Origin: Mycetohabitans endofungorum
GTDB lineage: Bacteria; Pseudomonadota; Gammaproteobacteria; Burkholderiales; Burkholderiaceae
DNA: 64,000 bases
Assembly (NCBI RefSeq): GCF_002927045.1
Contig: NZ_PRDW01000004.1
Location: 62,001 to 126,000, forward strand
Reading direction: 5' to 3'
In this document: in pieces, positions 9,656 to 18,733 of the stretch
Layout of the letters: each line of letters starts with the position of its first letter
Position numbering within the stretch: position 1 is the first letter of the stretch
Made by a program: the position numbers and the translations under genes
Notes under the pieces: generated by a model
Database searches by the model: none
Told to the model about the DNA's origin: nothing
The model's input: the letters and a program-made list of their open reading frames with translations, nothing else

Positions 9656-10648
9656 TCAGAAATTGCCGTGGGCAAAACGGGCGATGGGATCGTTGGCTGC
9701 AGCTGCCTGCGCTGGCGTGGCCATCGGCGTATCGGCCCCGTAGTCCTGGCTGCCCGCAGCCGGCGCGGCGCTCGCCGTCGCGCCGGCAGGATCGGGGGCG
9801 GCCGACATGACCGGCGCGGTGATCCAGGAAGCCGCTTGGCTGCGCGCGGTCGCAGCAGTCGGCGAGGGCGGCTCGAACGCATCGAACGATGTATCGCCGG
9901 TGGCCGCCATCGCTCCGATCGGGTCCGGCTCGACGGCACCAACGCCGCGCGTCTGCGTGCGTGCGAGGGATACCGACGGTGGCTCGAACGCATCCCGGCC
10001 GCTTGCGGCTTCGCCTGCAGCATACATCGTGCTGCTCGTGCCGGCCGACGGTGTCGGTGGTGCTGACGCCGCCAGCAGCGTCGGTGCGTCAAACGGCCTC
10101 TTCGGCGCGTTGCGTATCGGGGCGACACGACGAATACCGTCGAATCGCTTCGCCCAGTACGGATTCGTCACGTAGTCGATGCGTACCGTGCCGCCGGTTG
10201 ATGGCGCGTTGACAAAGCGCATGTTCCCCACGTAGATGCCGACGTGTGAATGCGGCCGGCCGGACGTGTTGAAGAAGACCAGATCGCCGGGCGCGATTTT
10301 GTTCGGCTGGATCGGGCGCCCACGTTGGCTCATTTCGGCCGTAGTTCGCGGTAACTCGACCGCCGCCGAGCGCGCCAGCACGTAGCGTACCAGTCCACTG
10401 CAGTCGAAGCCGCTGCTCGGTGTGTTGCCTCCCCAACGATACCGCACGCCGACTAGGCTCATTGCCTGGATTGACACTTCCTCCTGGCCGACGCTGTGAT
10501 CCACGAAGCCGAGCCCAGACGATGGGTGCGTGCGGTAGCCGCCCGCCGGCGCTTCATCCCCGCGTGTGACTGGCGGCTGCACGTTGGAGCAAGCGGCAAG
10601 CAGTACGGCGATGGAGCAGGGTGCGAGTGCAATCCAGGAGAGGCGCAT
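9656..10648 (-). CDS. NlpC/P60-family cell-wall peptidase lipoprotein
   Basis: Probable murein endopeptidase acting in the periplasm. From the ATG at 10648 the product starts MRLSWIALAPCSIAVLLAAC, a complete lipoprotein signal whose lipobox Cys is residue 20. The frame remains open upstream to 10729, which would only add a charged extension. The NlpC/P60 core follows: GFDCSGLV holds the catalytic Cys, SHVGIYVG the catalytic His, and RWGGNTP precedes the nucleophile. After the domain come about 140 residues rich in Ala, Pro, Ser and Thr, including FEPP twice, probably unstructured. That tail is unusual for the family. The start choice is moderately certain. Confidence 0.85.
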   Translation of the reverse strand: MRLSWIALAPCSIAVLLAACSNVQPPVTRGDEAPAGGYRTHPSSGLGFVDHSVGQEEVSIQAMSLVGVRYRWGGNTPSSGFDCSGLVRYVLARSAAVELPRTTAEMSQRGRPIQPNKIAPGDLVFFNTSGRPHSHVGIYVGNMRFVNAPSTGGTVRIDYVTNPYWAKRFDGIRRVAPIRNAPKRPFDAPTLLAASAPPTPSAGTSSTMYAAGEAASGRDAFEPPSVSLARTQTRGVGAVEPDPIGAMAATGDTSFDAFEPPSPTAATARSQAASWITAPVMSAAPDPAGATASAAPAAGSQDYGADTPMATPAQAAAANDPIARFAHGNF

Positions 10649-10818
10649 GAAAAAGCGGGCGGGCGACCAGGCGCACGCCTTCCGGCGGGGCAATGACCGA
10701 ATCATAGCCGCCGCACCGGGCCTGGCCAATACACTTAAGAAAGAACTTTAAGTTTGCGGGGGAATCACGTCGCCTGGATGGTACGCGTTTCGTATCGGCG
10801 GCCGGCGTGGCATCCCCC

Positions 10819-10848
10819 AAAAAAGCGCCGGATCACTAGATCCGGCGC
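10819..10848 (-). terminator. Terminator of the phoH-like gene
   Basis: A perfect 10-bp stem (GCGCCGGATC at 10825-10834 with GATCCGGCGC at 10839-10848) and a 4-base loop. On the minus strand it is followed by six T (plus-strand A at 10819-10824). It ends transcription coming from the gene that stops at 10900. Confidence 0.85.
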
Positions 10849-10899
10849 CGGAAGCTGACGTCGGCTGGCGGTGGGAATCGCCGTGCTGTCTCTACAGCA

Positions 10900-12780
10900 C
10901 TACAGCACGTCCGAAGCGTAATCTGCCAGGCGCGAGCGTTCGCCACGCGCCAGCGTGACGTGGCCGCCGTGGGTCCACCCCTTGAAGCGGTCCACCACGT
11001 AGGTCAGTCCCGAACTGCCTTCTGTCAAGTACGGCGTGTCGATTTGCGCGATGTTGCCCAGGCAAATCATCTTCGTACCGGGGCCGGCCCGCGTGACCAA
11101 CGTCTTCATTTGTTTCGGCGTCAGGTTCTGCGCTTCGTCGATAATCACATACTTATCGACGAAGGTGCGTCCGCGCATGAAGTTCATGCTCTTGACCTTG
11201 AGCCGTGAACGGATCAGTTCCTGTGTGGCGGCGCGCCCCCATTCACCGGCCGTGTCGTCGGTTTTTTGCAACACTTCGAGGTTGTCGTCGAACGCGCCCA
11301 TCCATGGCTGCATCTTTTCCTCCTCGGTGCCGGGCAGAAACCCGATGTCCTCGCCTACTGGCACAGTCGCGCGCGTGACGATGATCTCGTTGTAGCGCTT
11401 CTCATCGAGCACCTGCGCTAGGCCCGCGGCCAATGCCATCAATGTTTTACCGGTACCGGCCTGGCCGAGCAGCGTGACGAAATCGACCTCCGGGTTCATC
11501 AGCAGGTTCAGTGCGAAGTTCTGCTCGCGGTTGCGCGCCGTGATGCCCCATACGTTGTTCTTGTGGTGCCCGTAGTCGCGCAGCGTCTGCAGCAACGCGG
11601 TCTTGCCGTTGATTTCGCGCACCACCGCGTGGAATGCCGGCTCGCCGTTATGGGGCTCGAGATAGACGAACTCGTTGATCAGCAGCGACGCACACAGCGG
11701 TCCGGTGACTCGGTAGTACGTGGTGCCGGTCTTGGTGTCCTGCCAGCTTTCCATACCCTTGCCGTGCCGTGTCCAGAAATCCTGCGGCAGCGCACGCACG
11801 CCCGAGTAGAGCAGGTCCTTGTCTTCGAGGACCTGGTCATTGAAATAGTCCTCGGCCGGCAAGCCGAGCGCATGCGCCTTAATGCGCATGTTGATGTCCT
11901 TGGACACCAGCACGACTTGCCGCTCCGGCATCTGCGCCTGCAGCGCCCGCACGACGCCCAGAATTTGGTTATCCGCTTTGCCTTGCGGGAGCCCGACCAC
12001 CGGTTCAATATTGGTGAGTTCGGTCTGGAAGAACAGGCGCCCAGCCGCTTCCCGGTTGCCCAGCCGCGACAGCGCGATGCCGGTGATCATCGCGCCACCG
12101 GCGTCGGCCACCAGCGCGTCCAGCGTGCGGCTGACCTGTCGGGCATTGCGCGCGACCTCCGACATCCCTTTCTTATGGTTGTCGAGTTCTTCGAGCGTGA
12201 TCATCGGCAGGTAGACATCGTGTTCCTCGAAGCGGAACACGCAACTCGGATCGTGCATCAGCACGTTCGTGTCGAGTACGAAAAGCTTGCGCGTCGTGTC
12301 GGCGGCGCGCGTACTGGCCCGTCGCCGCGTGCCGCGTGTGCTCGGCGCGGCGGAAAGTGCGGGCGGTGTGACGCGTTCCGGTGCGGGTGTCTCGCGCAAC
12401 GCGACGGGCGCTGGCGCGGCCGCGTCGCGAGCTACCTCGGCCGGAATCGTGTCGGGGGCGGGGCGTGACGGCTGAAGCAGCGCCGCAATCTGCTTCGACT
12501 TGCGCTTGCGCGCGGTGGGCGTCTCGCGTACCACTTCCTCGTCCGGCAACGCTGCGCGCAAGGCCGCATTGTCCGCTTCGAGCGATGTCAACGTCGGCAG
12601 TGGCTCGCTCACGGCGGCGCCGAACGCGACACCGTCGTCCCGGCTTGCGTAAGCGTCGTCATGGTCGTGCCCGGTGGCGGGTGAGCGCTTGCGCGCGCCC
12701 TTGGCCGTCTTCACCTTGGCCTTGTATTCGTCGGGTGAAAGCAGGTTTCCGAGTTTGCTCGGCGCGGTAGGCAAAGGCAT
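10900..12780 (-). CDS. PIN domain plus PhoH-like ATPase
   Basis: Predicted RNase/ATPase of the PhoH2 type, in which an RNA-cleaving PIN domain is fused to an RNA-helicase-like PhoH ATPase. From the ATG at 12780 the product is 626 residues. Residues 1 to about 165 are basic and low in complexity. The PIN domain starts at KLFVLDTNVLMHD (first acidic residue in LDTN). The PhoH domain has Walker A GQAGTGKT and Walker B IIDEAQNL. AGAGGA lies just before the ATG; the 13-codon upstream extension is rejected for lack of an RBS. A monocistronic terminator lies at 10819-10848. Confidence 0.9.
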   Translation of the reverse strand: MPLPTAPSKLGNLLSPDEYKAKVKTAKGARKRSPATGHDHDDAYASRDDGVAFGAAVSEPLPTLTSLEADNAALRAALPDEEVVRETPTARKRKSKQIAALLQPSRPAPDTIPAEVARDAAAPAPVALRETPAPERVTPPALSAAPSTRGTRRRASTRAADTTRKLFVLDTNVLMHDPSCVFRFEEHDVYLPMITLEELDNHKKGMSEVARNARQVSRTLDALVADAGGAMITGIALSRLGNREAAGRLFFQTELTNIEPVVGLPQGKADNQILGVVRALQAQMPERQVVLVSKDINMRIKAHALGLPAEDYFNDQVLEDKDLLYSGVRALPQDFWTRHGKGMESWQDTKTGTTYYRVTGPLCASLLINEFVYLEPHNGEPAFHAVVREINGKTALLQTLRDYGHHKNNVWGITARNREQNFALNLLMNPEVDFVTLLGQAGTGKTLMALAAGLAQVLDEKRYNEIIVTRATVPVGEDIGFLPGTEEEKMQPWMGAFDDNLEVLQKTDDTAGEWGRAATQELIRSRLKVKSMNFMRGRTFVDKYVIIDEAQNLTPKQMKTLVTRAGPGTKMICLGNIAQIDTPYLTEGSSGLTYVVDRFKGWTHGGHVTLARGERSRLADYASDVL

Positions 12781-12913
12781 GGTTTCCTCTGACGGAATCG
12801 GTTCAACGATGCACGCCATCCAGAGCGCCGACGCAGCGGCGCCCCGAATGGCGTGCGCCAGTGTCAGTCATATGTAATGAGTGCCGGTTCGCCTAGGTCG
12901 GTGCGGCTCCAAA

Positions 12914-12950
12914 GAAAAAAGCCGTACCCCCTTGGACGGGGAGCACGGCG
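12914..12950 (-). terminator. Terminator after bcp / end of the arn transcript
   Basis: On the minus strand, GCCGTGCTCCCC pairs with GGGGGTACGGC (11 pairs with two G-T wobbles), followed by six T at plus-strand 12915-12920. It lies about 90 bases past the bcp stop and probably ends the long arn-bcp transcript. Confidence 0.75.
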
Positions 12951-13041
12951 GTAAGGTAGGTAGTTAGCCTTCATTGCGGCCCACTATAACCTGCGTTAAA
13001 TGCTCACGTCAAAGGGCACATGTTGCGCTGCATCCACTGCG

Positions 13042-13506
13042 TCACAGCGCTTGCACGGCGGCTAGCACCTCATCGACATGGTTGGGCACCTTTACGCCGC
13101 GCCACTCGCGGCGCAGTACACTCTGCGCATCGAGCAGGAAAGTCGAGCGCTCGATGCCGCGTACTTGCTTACCGTACATCTTTTTCATTTTGACGACATC
13201 GAATAGCTGGCACACAGTCTCGTCGGCATCGGACACCAGCACGAAAGGCAATTCGAGCTTGCGCTGGAAGTTCTCATGCGAGCGTACGCTGTCGCGCGAG
13301 ATGCCGACGATTTCGGCACCCGCCTGCTTAAAGGCCGGGTACGCGTCACGGAACGCCAGGCTCTCGGTGGTGCAGCCCGGTGTGTTGTCCTTCGGATAGA
13401 AATAGAGAACGACCTTGTTGCCCTTGAGCGCGGACAGCGTGAATTCGCCACCCGTCGCTGAAGCGGTGAAATCGGGAACGGTGTGGTCGATCGCAATGCT
13501 CGGCAC
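13042..13506 (-). CDS. bcp: Peroxiredoxin, BCP type
   Basis: Thiol peroxidase that reduces hydrogen peroxide and organic peroxides in the cytoplasm. The 154-residue protein has the peroxidatic Cys at residue 45 in TPGCTTE, and the PrxQ fold pattern YFYPKDNTPG. The resolving Cys sometimes found at position 50 is absent (Leu here); the only other Cys is at residue 99. The start is GTG at 13506, chosen because AGGAG lies 6 bases upstream. It sits 71 bases downstream of arnD on the same strand, so it may be read through from the arn operon. Confidence 0.93.
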   Translation of the reverse strand: MPSIAIDHTVPDFTASATGGEFTLSALKGNKVVLYFYPKDNTPGCTTESLAFRDAYPAFKQAGAEIVGISRDSVRSHENFQRKLELPFVLVSDADETVCQLFDVVKMKKMYGKQVRGIERSTFLLDAQSVLRREWRGVKVPNHVDEVLAAVQAL

Positions 13507-13577
13507 GGATTTCTCCTGTTGTTATGACCAGCGGTAGCGAAGCAGGGCCAATGTGGGCCGACGCTCGCGCCATTGTT

Positions 13578-14474
13578 TCAGTCGGGTTGAATGATCAATT
13601 CGCCGGCGCGGCCCGGCACCTCGCCCCACGCGACAGGGTACGATGGCAGTGAGTCCAGGTCTAGCGTCGCGTAATAGTCGGCCATCGACACCAGTGCATG
13701 CCCCTGCGCGCGCCAGCCCGCCAGCAGGCGTTCGAGCACGGGGGCAAGCTTCTGTCCTTCCAGTTCCGCGTGTAGCGTGAAGACGTGGTCAACGCCGTTG
13801 TGCCGCGTCAGCGACAACAGATAATCGGCGACGTTGTCCACGCTCAACTCGTCCAGCCCGAGCACTTCGTCCAATGTCGGCAGGGTGGTTGGCAGCTGCA
13901 CATGAGCAAGCGGCATGCCGTTGACCGTCGGCCGGTACGGGCCGTGGCCGCGCCCGTCGGACGCATACCGGATGCCCCACGCGTCGAGCTGATGAAATGC
14001 ATGGTCGTTCATCTGCCAGCCTGCCGCGCCATGGGTACGCGGCGCCTCACCGAATACCTCGACAAAGCGCGCGTGGCTTTTCGCCATTTGTGCGATCGTC
14101 CATGCGCGCTCACGCGTGCGCACGTTGTCTTGCCAATACACGTGGTCCCATGTATGAATGCCCACCTCGAAGCCGGCATCGCGTGTGGCGCGCATCTGCG
14201 CCGCCGCGCGCGCGCCGATGTCCGGGCCGGGCAGCAACACGCCGTAGGCAAGCGTCTTAATGCCGTAGTGCTCGAGCACCGACGTGCGCGACACCTTACG
14301 CAGGAACCCCGGCCGGAATACCCGGCGCAATGCCCAACCGGTGTGGTCGGGGCCTAGGCTAAACAGGAACGTCGCGCCAGCGCCGGCGTGCCGGAGCATC
14401 CGCACGAGGTTCGGCACGCCTTCACGGGTGCCGCGCAGTGTGTCGACGTCGATCTTCAGTACGATGCGGGCCAT
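13578..14474 (-). CDS. arnD: 4-deoxy-4-formamido-L-arabinose-phosphoundecaprenol deformylase
   Basis: Polysaccharide-deacetylase-fold enzyme that removes the formyl group from undecaprenyl-phosphate-Ara4FN so that free Ara4N can be added to lipid A. The 298-residue product starts MARIVLKIDVDTLRGTREG, where the D.D pair is the NodB metal site. HTWDHVYW carries the His pair, and FTLHAELEG is the late His motif. A much longer frame open to 15161 overlaps arnA and is not the gene; the ATG at 14474 matches the family. It lies 17 bases after the decarboxylase gene. Confidence 0.93.
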   Translation of the reverse strand: MARIVLKIDVDTLRGTREGVPNLVRMLRHAGAGATFLFSLGPDHTGWALRRVFRPGFLRKVSRTSVLEHYGIKTLAYGVLLPGPDIGARAAAQMRATRDAGFEVGIHTWDHVYWQDNVRTRERAWTIAQMAKSHARFVEVFGEAPRTHGAAGWQMNDHAFHQLDAWGIRYASDGRGHGPYRPTVNGMPLAHVQLPTTLPTLDEVLGLDELSVDNVADYLLSLTRHNGVDHVFTLHAELEGQKLAPVLERLLAGWRAQGHALVSMADYYATLDLDSLPSYPVAWGEVPGRAGELIIQPD

Positions 14475-14491
14475 TGCCGCCACCCGCGCCG

Positions 14492-15532
14492 TCAGTCGAC
14501 CAGCGCGCGGGCTTCGGCGACCTGCGAGCGGTATGCCTTGAAGATCTTGCGCAGCGCGTCGTCCATCGACAGCGTCGGCGCCCAAGCCAGATCCTGTTTC
14601 GTATTGTCGATCTTCGGCACGCGGTTCTGCACGTCCTGGTAGCCGGTGCCGTAATAGGCGCTCGACGAGGTTTCCACCAGCTTCACCTGTTGTGCAGACT
14701 GCGCATACTCGGGGTAATCTGCCGCCAGTGCCAGCATCTTGTTGGCCAGTTCGCGCACCGAGAAATTGTTGTGCGGATTGCCGATGTTGTAGATCTTGCC
14801 GGTTGCGATGCCGGCCGGATTCTCGATGATCCGCACCAGCGCTGAGATGCCGTCGTCGATGTCGGTGAACGCGCGTTTTTGCGCGCCGCCGTCGACCAGG
14901 CTGATGTTCTCGCCCCGCACGATATGGCCGAGGAACTGCGTGACCACGCGCGATGATCCCTCCTTCGGCGTGTGGATCGTGTCCAGTCCCGGGCCGATCC
15001 AGTTGAACGGGCGAAACAGCGTGAAATTCAGGCCCTCCATGCCGTAGCCCCAAATCACGCGGTCCATCAACTGCTTCGAGCATGCGTAGATCCAGCGCGG
15101 CTTGTTGATCGGGCCGTAGATCAACGGCGAGGCTTCCGGGTCGAACTCGCCATCGGTGCACATGCCGTACACCTCGGAAGTGGACGGAAAGACCAGGTGT
15201 TTGCCGTATTTGACCGCCGAGCGCACAATTGGCATGTTGGCCTCAAAATCAAGCTCGAACACGCGCAGCGGCTGCTTTACATAGGTGGCTGGCGTGGCGA
15301 TCGCGACCAACGGCAGAATCACGTCACACTTGCGGATGTGATACTCGACCCATTCCTTGTTGATCGTGATGTCGCCTTCAAAGAAGTGCATTCGCGGATG
15401 CTGCGTCAGACCGCCCAGACGATCCTTCTGCATGTCCATCCCATAGACTTCCCAATCGGTGGTTTCGAGGATGCGCTTGGACAGGTGATGGCCGATGAAG
15501 CCGTTGATGCCGAGAATCAGGACTTTTTTCAT
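14492..15532 (-). CDS. arnA: UDP-glucuronate decarboxylase (ArnA C-terminal half as separate gene)
   Basis: NAD-dependent SDR enzyme that oxidises and decarboxylates UDP-glucuronate to UDP-4-keto-pentose, the first committed Ara4N step. The 346-residue product starts MKKVLILGINGFIGHHL, with the Rossmann GxxGxxG. STSEVYG carries the catalytic Ser/Thr, and YACSK is the Y-x3-K catalytic pair. In E. coli this is the C-terminal domain of bifunctional ArnA; here it is a separate protein. Its ATG at 15532 overlaps the stop of the formyltransferase gene by 4 bases, so the split partners are translationally coupled. Confidence 0.92.
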   Translation of the reverse strand: MKKVLILGINGFIGHHLSKRILETTDWEVYGMDMQKDRLGGLTQHPRMHFFEGDITINKEWVEYHIRKCDVILPLVAIATPATYVKQPLRVFELDFEANMPIVRSAVKYGKHLVFPSTSEVYGMCTDGEFDPEASPLIYGPINKPRWIYACSKQLMDRVIWGYGMEGLNFTLFRPFNWIGPGLDTIHTPKEGSSRVVTQFLGHIVRGENISLVDGGAQKRAFTDIDDGISALVRIIENPAGIATGKIYNIGNPHNNFSVRELANKMLALAADYPEYAQSAQQVKLVETSSSAYYGTGYQDVQNRVPKIDNTKQDLAWAPTLSMDDALRKIFKAYRSQVAEARALVD

Positions 15533-16485
15533 GAATGCGATGAGGATTGAGTAAGGCGCAGGAACGTTGCCGCGTCGATTACGCGCTCGTCGTGCGTAGG
15601 ACCGGAGGCGTTGCGGCCGACATGGCGCAGTTCGCGGATCGCCAGCGCGCGGCCATCGCCGCACACGCCAAATAGCGCATTATCGCAAACCTGCAAGCCC
15701 GGCGGCAATGTCGTGGTGTTGGCCGCGTTGTGATGCGCGAGTCGGGCCGCAGCGACGATGAAGCGTTCGCCGCCGACGTCGGTGAACGCGCCCGGATACG
15801 GCGGCGCGACCGCGCGCACCAGGTTATAGACCTGCTGTGCGGGCCGGCTCCAGTCGATGCGGCCATCCTCGGGCCTGCGCCCACCGAAATAGCTGCCCGC
15901 GGCCAGATCGTTCGGCAGTCGTGGTGCTTCGCCGGCCAGCAGGGCTGGCAGCACCCGCCACAGCGTCTGCTCGGCGGCCACTGTCACTTTATCGAACACC
16001 TGACTCGCGGTATCGTCCGGCAGGATCGGCACTGGCGTCTGCGCGACGATCGCCCCGGCGTCCGGCTTGGCCGTCATCTCGTGCAGCGTGGCGCCCGTTT
16101 CGGTCTCACCGTTGAGCACGGCCCAGTTGGTCGGCACGCGGCCACGGTACTTCGGTAGCAGCGAGCCGTGCAGGTTGAATGCGCCACGCGGCGCCAGCGT
16201 GAGCAGGTCGGCCGGCAGCATGTGTCGGTAGTAGAACGAAAACAGGAAATCCGGCTGCGCCGCGCGCACGGCCTCGGCCAGCTCCGGCGCGTGCGGATCG
16301 GCGGGCGTGATCGCCGGCAATCCGTAGTCGGCCGCGACCGCCGCCACGCTTTCAAACCAAATGCGCTCTTGCGGATTGTCTTGGTGTGTGACGACGAGCG
16401 CGACGTCCACGCCGCGCGCGAGCAGCACGCGCAGGCAGCGCGCGCCGACATTGTGATACGCGAAGACGACGGCGCGCGCGTTCAT
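15529..16485 (-). CDS. UDP-4-amino-4-deoxy-L-arabinose formyltransferase (ArnA N-terminal half as separate gene)
   Basis: Transfers a formyl group from N10-formyltetrahydrofolate to UDP-Ara4N. The 318-residue product has the hydrolase-type formyltransferase core FNLHGSLLPKYRGR, with the catalytic Asn and His, and the catalytic Asp in KPDAGAIV. This corresponds to the N-terminal domain of E. coli ArnA. Its start overlaps the arnC stop by 4 bases and its stop overlaps the decarboxylase start by 4, a tight translational chain. Separation of the two ArnA activities is the usual Burkholderia arrangement as I remember it. Confidence 0.9.
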   Translation of the reverse strand: MNARAVVFAYHNVGARCLRVLLARGVDVALVVTHQDNPQERIWFESVAAVAADYGLPAITPADPHAPELAEAVRAAQPDFLFSFYYRHMLPADLLTLAPRGAFNLHGSLLPKYRGRVPTNWAVLNGETETGATLHEMTAKPDAGAIVAQTPVPILPDDTASQVFDKVTVAAEQTLWRVLPALLAGEAPRLPNDLAAGSYFGGRRPEDGRIDWSRPAQQVYNLVRAVAPPYPGAFTDVGGERFIVAAARLAHHNAANTTTLPPGLQVCDNALFGVCGDGRALAIRELRHVGRNASGPTHDERVIDAATFLRLTQSSSHS

Positions 16486-17549
16486 CGGCTGCGCTCCACC
16501 GTGCCGTCCGCATTGCGCTCTATCGTGCCGTCCGCATGCTCGCCGCGCGCGATGTGCTGCGCCGGGGGCGCTGGTGCACGGCCGGTGCTGGCCGCATGCA
16601 TCGGTGCATCGCTGTCGCGCTGCTGCAGCACCGCCTCCACCAAATAGCGTGGCCGCGCGCGCACTTGCTGGTAGATCCGGCCGATGTATTCACCAAGCAG
16701 GCCGAGCGCGAAAATGATCACGCCGAGCAGGAAGAACGTAATCGCGAACAGCGTGAACACGCCCTGAACTTCCGCGCCAATGATGAAGCGCCGTACCAGT
16801 AGCAGCAAGAATAGCGCCGCGGAGCCGCTAGACAGGATCACGCCGACGAACGACAGCCATTGCAGTGGCACCACCGAGAAGCCGGTGACCAGGTCGAAGT
16901 TCAACCGGATCAGGCTGTACAGCGAGTACTTCGATTCGCCGGCGAAACGCTCCTCGTGCAATACCTCGATCTCGACCGGGTTTTGCGCGAACGTGTAGGC
17001 GAGCGCCGGGATGAACGTGTTGATCTCGCCGCACAGGTTGATCGTGTCGATGATGCGGCGGCTGTACGCGCGCAGCATGCAACCCTGGTCGGCCATCCGG
17101 ATCCGCGTGATGCGCTCGCGCAACCGGTTCATCGCGGCCGACGCCTTGCGGCGGAACAGGCTGTCGCGCCGCTGCAGCCGGACCGTGCCGACGTAGTCGT
17201 GGCCCTCGCGCATCTTGGCCACCAGCTTGCCGATTTCCTCTGGTGGATTCTGCAAGTCCGCATCGAGTGTGATCACGATGTCGCCGCGCGTCTGCTCGAA
17301 CCCGGCGAGGATGGCCATGTGTTGCCCATAATTACCGTTGAGCAGCACGACACGGGTGGTGTCTGGGCGTATGTGGTACTGCTCGGCCAGCATCGCGGCC
17401 GAGCGATCACGACTGCCGTCGTTGATGAAAATCACTTCGTAGGTCAAGTCCAGCGCGTCCAGCGCCGGATAGAGCCGCGCAAACAGTGCGGCCAGACCCG
17501 CCTCCTCGTTGTAGACGGGGATCACGACGGACAGTTCAGGCTTATTCAT
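16482..17549 (-). CDS. arnC: Undecaprenyl-phosphate 4-deoxy-4-formamido-L-arabinose transferase
   Basis: Family 2 glycosyltransferase that loads Ara4FN onto undecaprenyl phosphate at the inner membrane. In the 355-residue protein, the GT-A domain begins ELSVVIPVYNEEAGL. ITLDADLQNPPEE holds the DxD-like metal motif, and MADQGCMLRAY follows. Two transmembrane helices lie at roughly residues 235-260 and 270-295. The C-terminal 35 residues are polar and contain a duplicated segment (DGTIERN / DGTVERS) encoded by a short direct DNA repeat. Both ends overlap neighbouring arn genes by 4 bases. Confidence 0.94.
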   Translation of the reverse strand: MNKPELSVVIPVYNEEAGLAALFARLYPALDALDLTYEVIFINDGSRDRSAAMLAEQYHIRPDTTRVVLLNGNYGQHMAILAGFEQTRGDIVITLDADLQNPPEEIGKLVAKMREGHDYVGTVRLQRRDSLFRRKASAAMNRLRERITRIRMADQGCMLRAYSRRIIDTINLCGEINTFIPALAYTFAQNPVEIEVLHEERFAGESKYSLYSLIRLNFDLVTGFSVVPLQWLSFVGVILSSGSAALFLLLLVRRFIIGAEVQGVFTLFAITFFLLGVIIFALGLLGEYIGRIYQQVRARPRYLVEAVLQQRDSDAPMHAASTGRAPAPPAQHIARGEHADGTIERNADGTVERSR

Positions 17550-18694
17550 TGTTGGTAACGGTGAATAATCTCATTGACGGCTTGCACGACGCGCGACACG
17601 TCAGCTATTGTCATTTGCGGAAACAGCGGCAGCGTGACAATCGCCCGCCCAACGCGCTCCGCTTGTGGGAACATGCCTGGGCCGAAGCCCCGTTCCCGGT
17701 ACAGCTTAAACAGGTGGATCGGCGGATAGTGCACACCGGTGCCGATACCGCGCTCCTTCATCTGCGCCATGAAATCGGCGCGCTCGATCGTAAGCCGTTC
17801 CAATGGCAGCACGATCTGAAACATGTGCCAATTCGAGTTCGTGAAGTCTGCGGGCGGCAACTCGACGCCAGCGGCCACGGCCGCGCCGCCGGCGAAATGC
17901 TCGAAATAGGCGCGCGCCAGCGCGCGGCGCTGCGCGGTGATTTCGTCCAGGCGGGCCAGCGAGCCCAACCCGACACGCGCAGCGACATCAGTCAAATTGT
18001 ACTTGCCGCCGAGCACGTCGCATTCCATTCCGTCAAAGCCGGTGCGCGTGATGCCCTGCAGCCGATACTTTTCGGCGAGCCGTGCTTCGTCATCGTGGTT
18101 CATCACCAGCGCACCACCCTCGATCGATGTGATGTTCTTGTTCGCATGGAAGCTGAATGACACGAAGTCGCCGCACGTGCCGACGCGCCGGCCGTTCCAG
18201 CTCGAGCCGAGCGCCTGTGCTGCGTCTTCGACCACGCGCAACCGGTGCGTGCGCGCGATCGCATGGAGCCGCTCCAGGTCCATCGGTATCCCGGCCAAAT
18301 ACACTGGGATGATCGCGCGCGCGCGCGGCGTGATGGCGGCCTCGAGCTTGTCCAGGTCCAGGTTTCGGGTGATCGGGTCGATGTCGGCGAACACCGGGGT
18401 CGCGCCCACCTCGCAGATCACGTTGCTGGTGGATACCCATGACAACGGCGTGGTGATCACTTCGTCGCCGGGCCCGATGCCGGCGATGCGCAGTGCGATT
18501 TCCATCGTGCAGGTACCCGAATTGAATGTTCGCACCGGCCGGCCGCAGTACTCGGATAGCGCTGCTTCGAAACGGGCGTTTTGCGGGCCGGTCGTGATCC
18601 AGCCGCTGCGCAGCACGTCGACGACGCCGGCAATCGTCTCCTCATCGACGTGCGGCCGCACGAACGGCAAAAAGGGCAAGGAGGTTTCGCTCAT
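17546..18694 (-). CDS. arnB: UDP-4-amino-4-deoxy-L-arabinose aminotransferase
   Basis: PLP-dependent transaminase that converts UDP-4-ketopentose to UDP-L-Ara4N with glutamate. The 382-residue protein belongs to the DegT/DnrJ/EryC1 fold. The N-terminus LPFLPFVRPHVDEETIAGVVDVLRSGWITTGP is typical of the family. The PLP lysine lies in SFHANKNIT. VVEDAAQALGS carries the Asp that pairs with the PLP nitrogen. Its stop overlaps arnC by 4 bases, and it begins 39 bases after the small flippase gene. Confidence 0.94.
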   Translation of the reverse strand: MSETSLPFLPFVRPHVDEETIAGVVDVLRSGWITTGPQNARFEAALSEYCGRPVRTFNSGTCTMEIALRIAGIGPGDEVITTPLSWVSTSNVICEVGATPVFADIDPITRNLDLDKLEAAITPRARAIIPVYLAGIPMDLERLHAIARTHRLRVVEDAAQALGSSWNGRRVGTCGDFVSFSFHANKNITSIEGGALVMNHDDEARLAEKYRLQGITRTGFDGMECDVLGGKYNLTDVAARVGLGSLARLDEITAQRRALARAYFEHFAGGAAVAAGVELPPADFTNSNWHMFQIVLPLERLTIERADFMAQMKERGIGTGVHYPPIHLFKLYRERGFGPGMFPQAERVGRAIVTLPLFPQMTIADVSRVVQAVNEIIHRYQQ

Positions 18695-18733
18695 GGTGTG
18701 TCTGATCTGTTTCTCTCAGGAAGCTGGGTGGGC

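Noticed and set aside
13578-15161. A 527-codon frame fusing arnD to upstream sequence
   Set aside because: The upstream part is out of frame with and antiparallel in meaning to the intact decarboxylase gene on the same strand; arnD starts at 14474.
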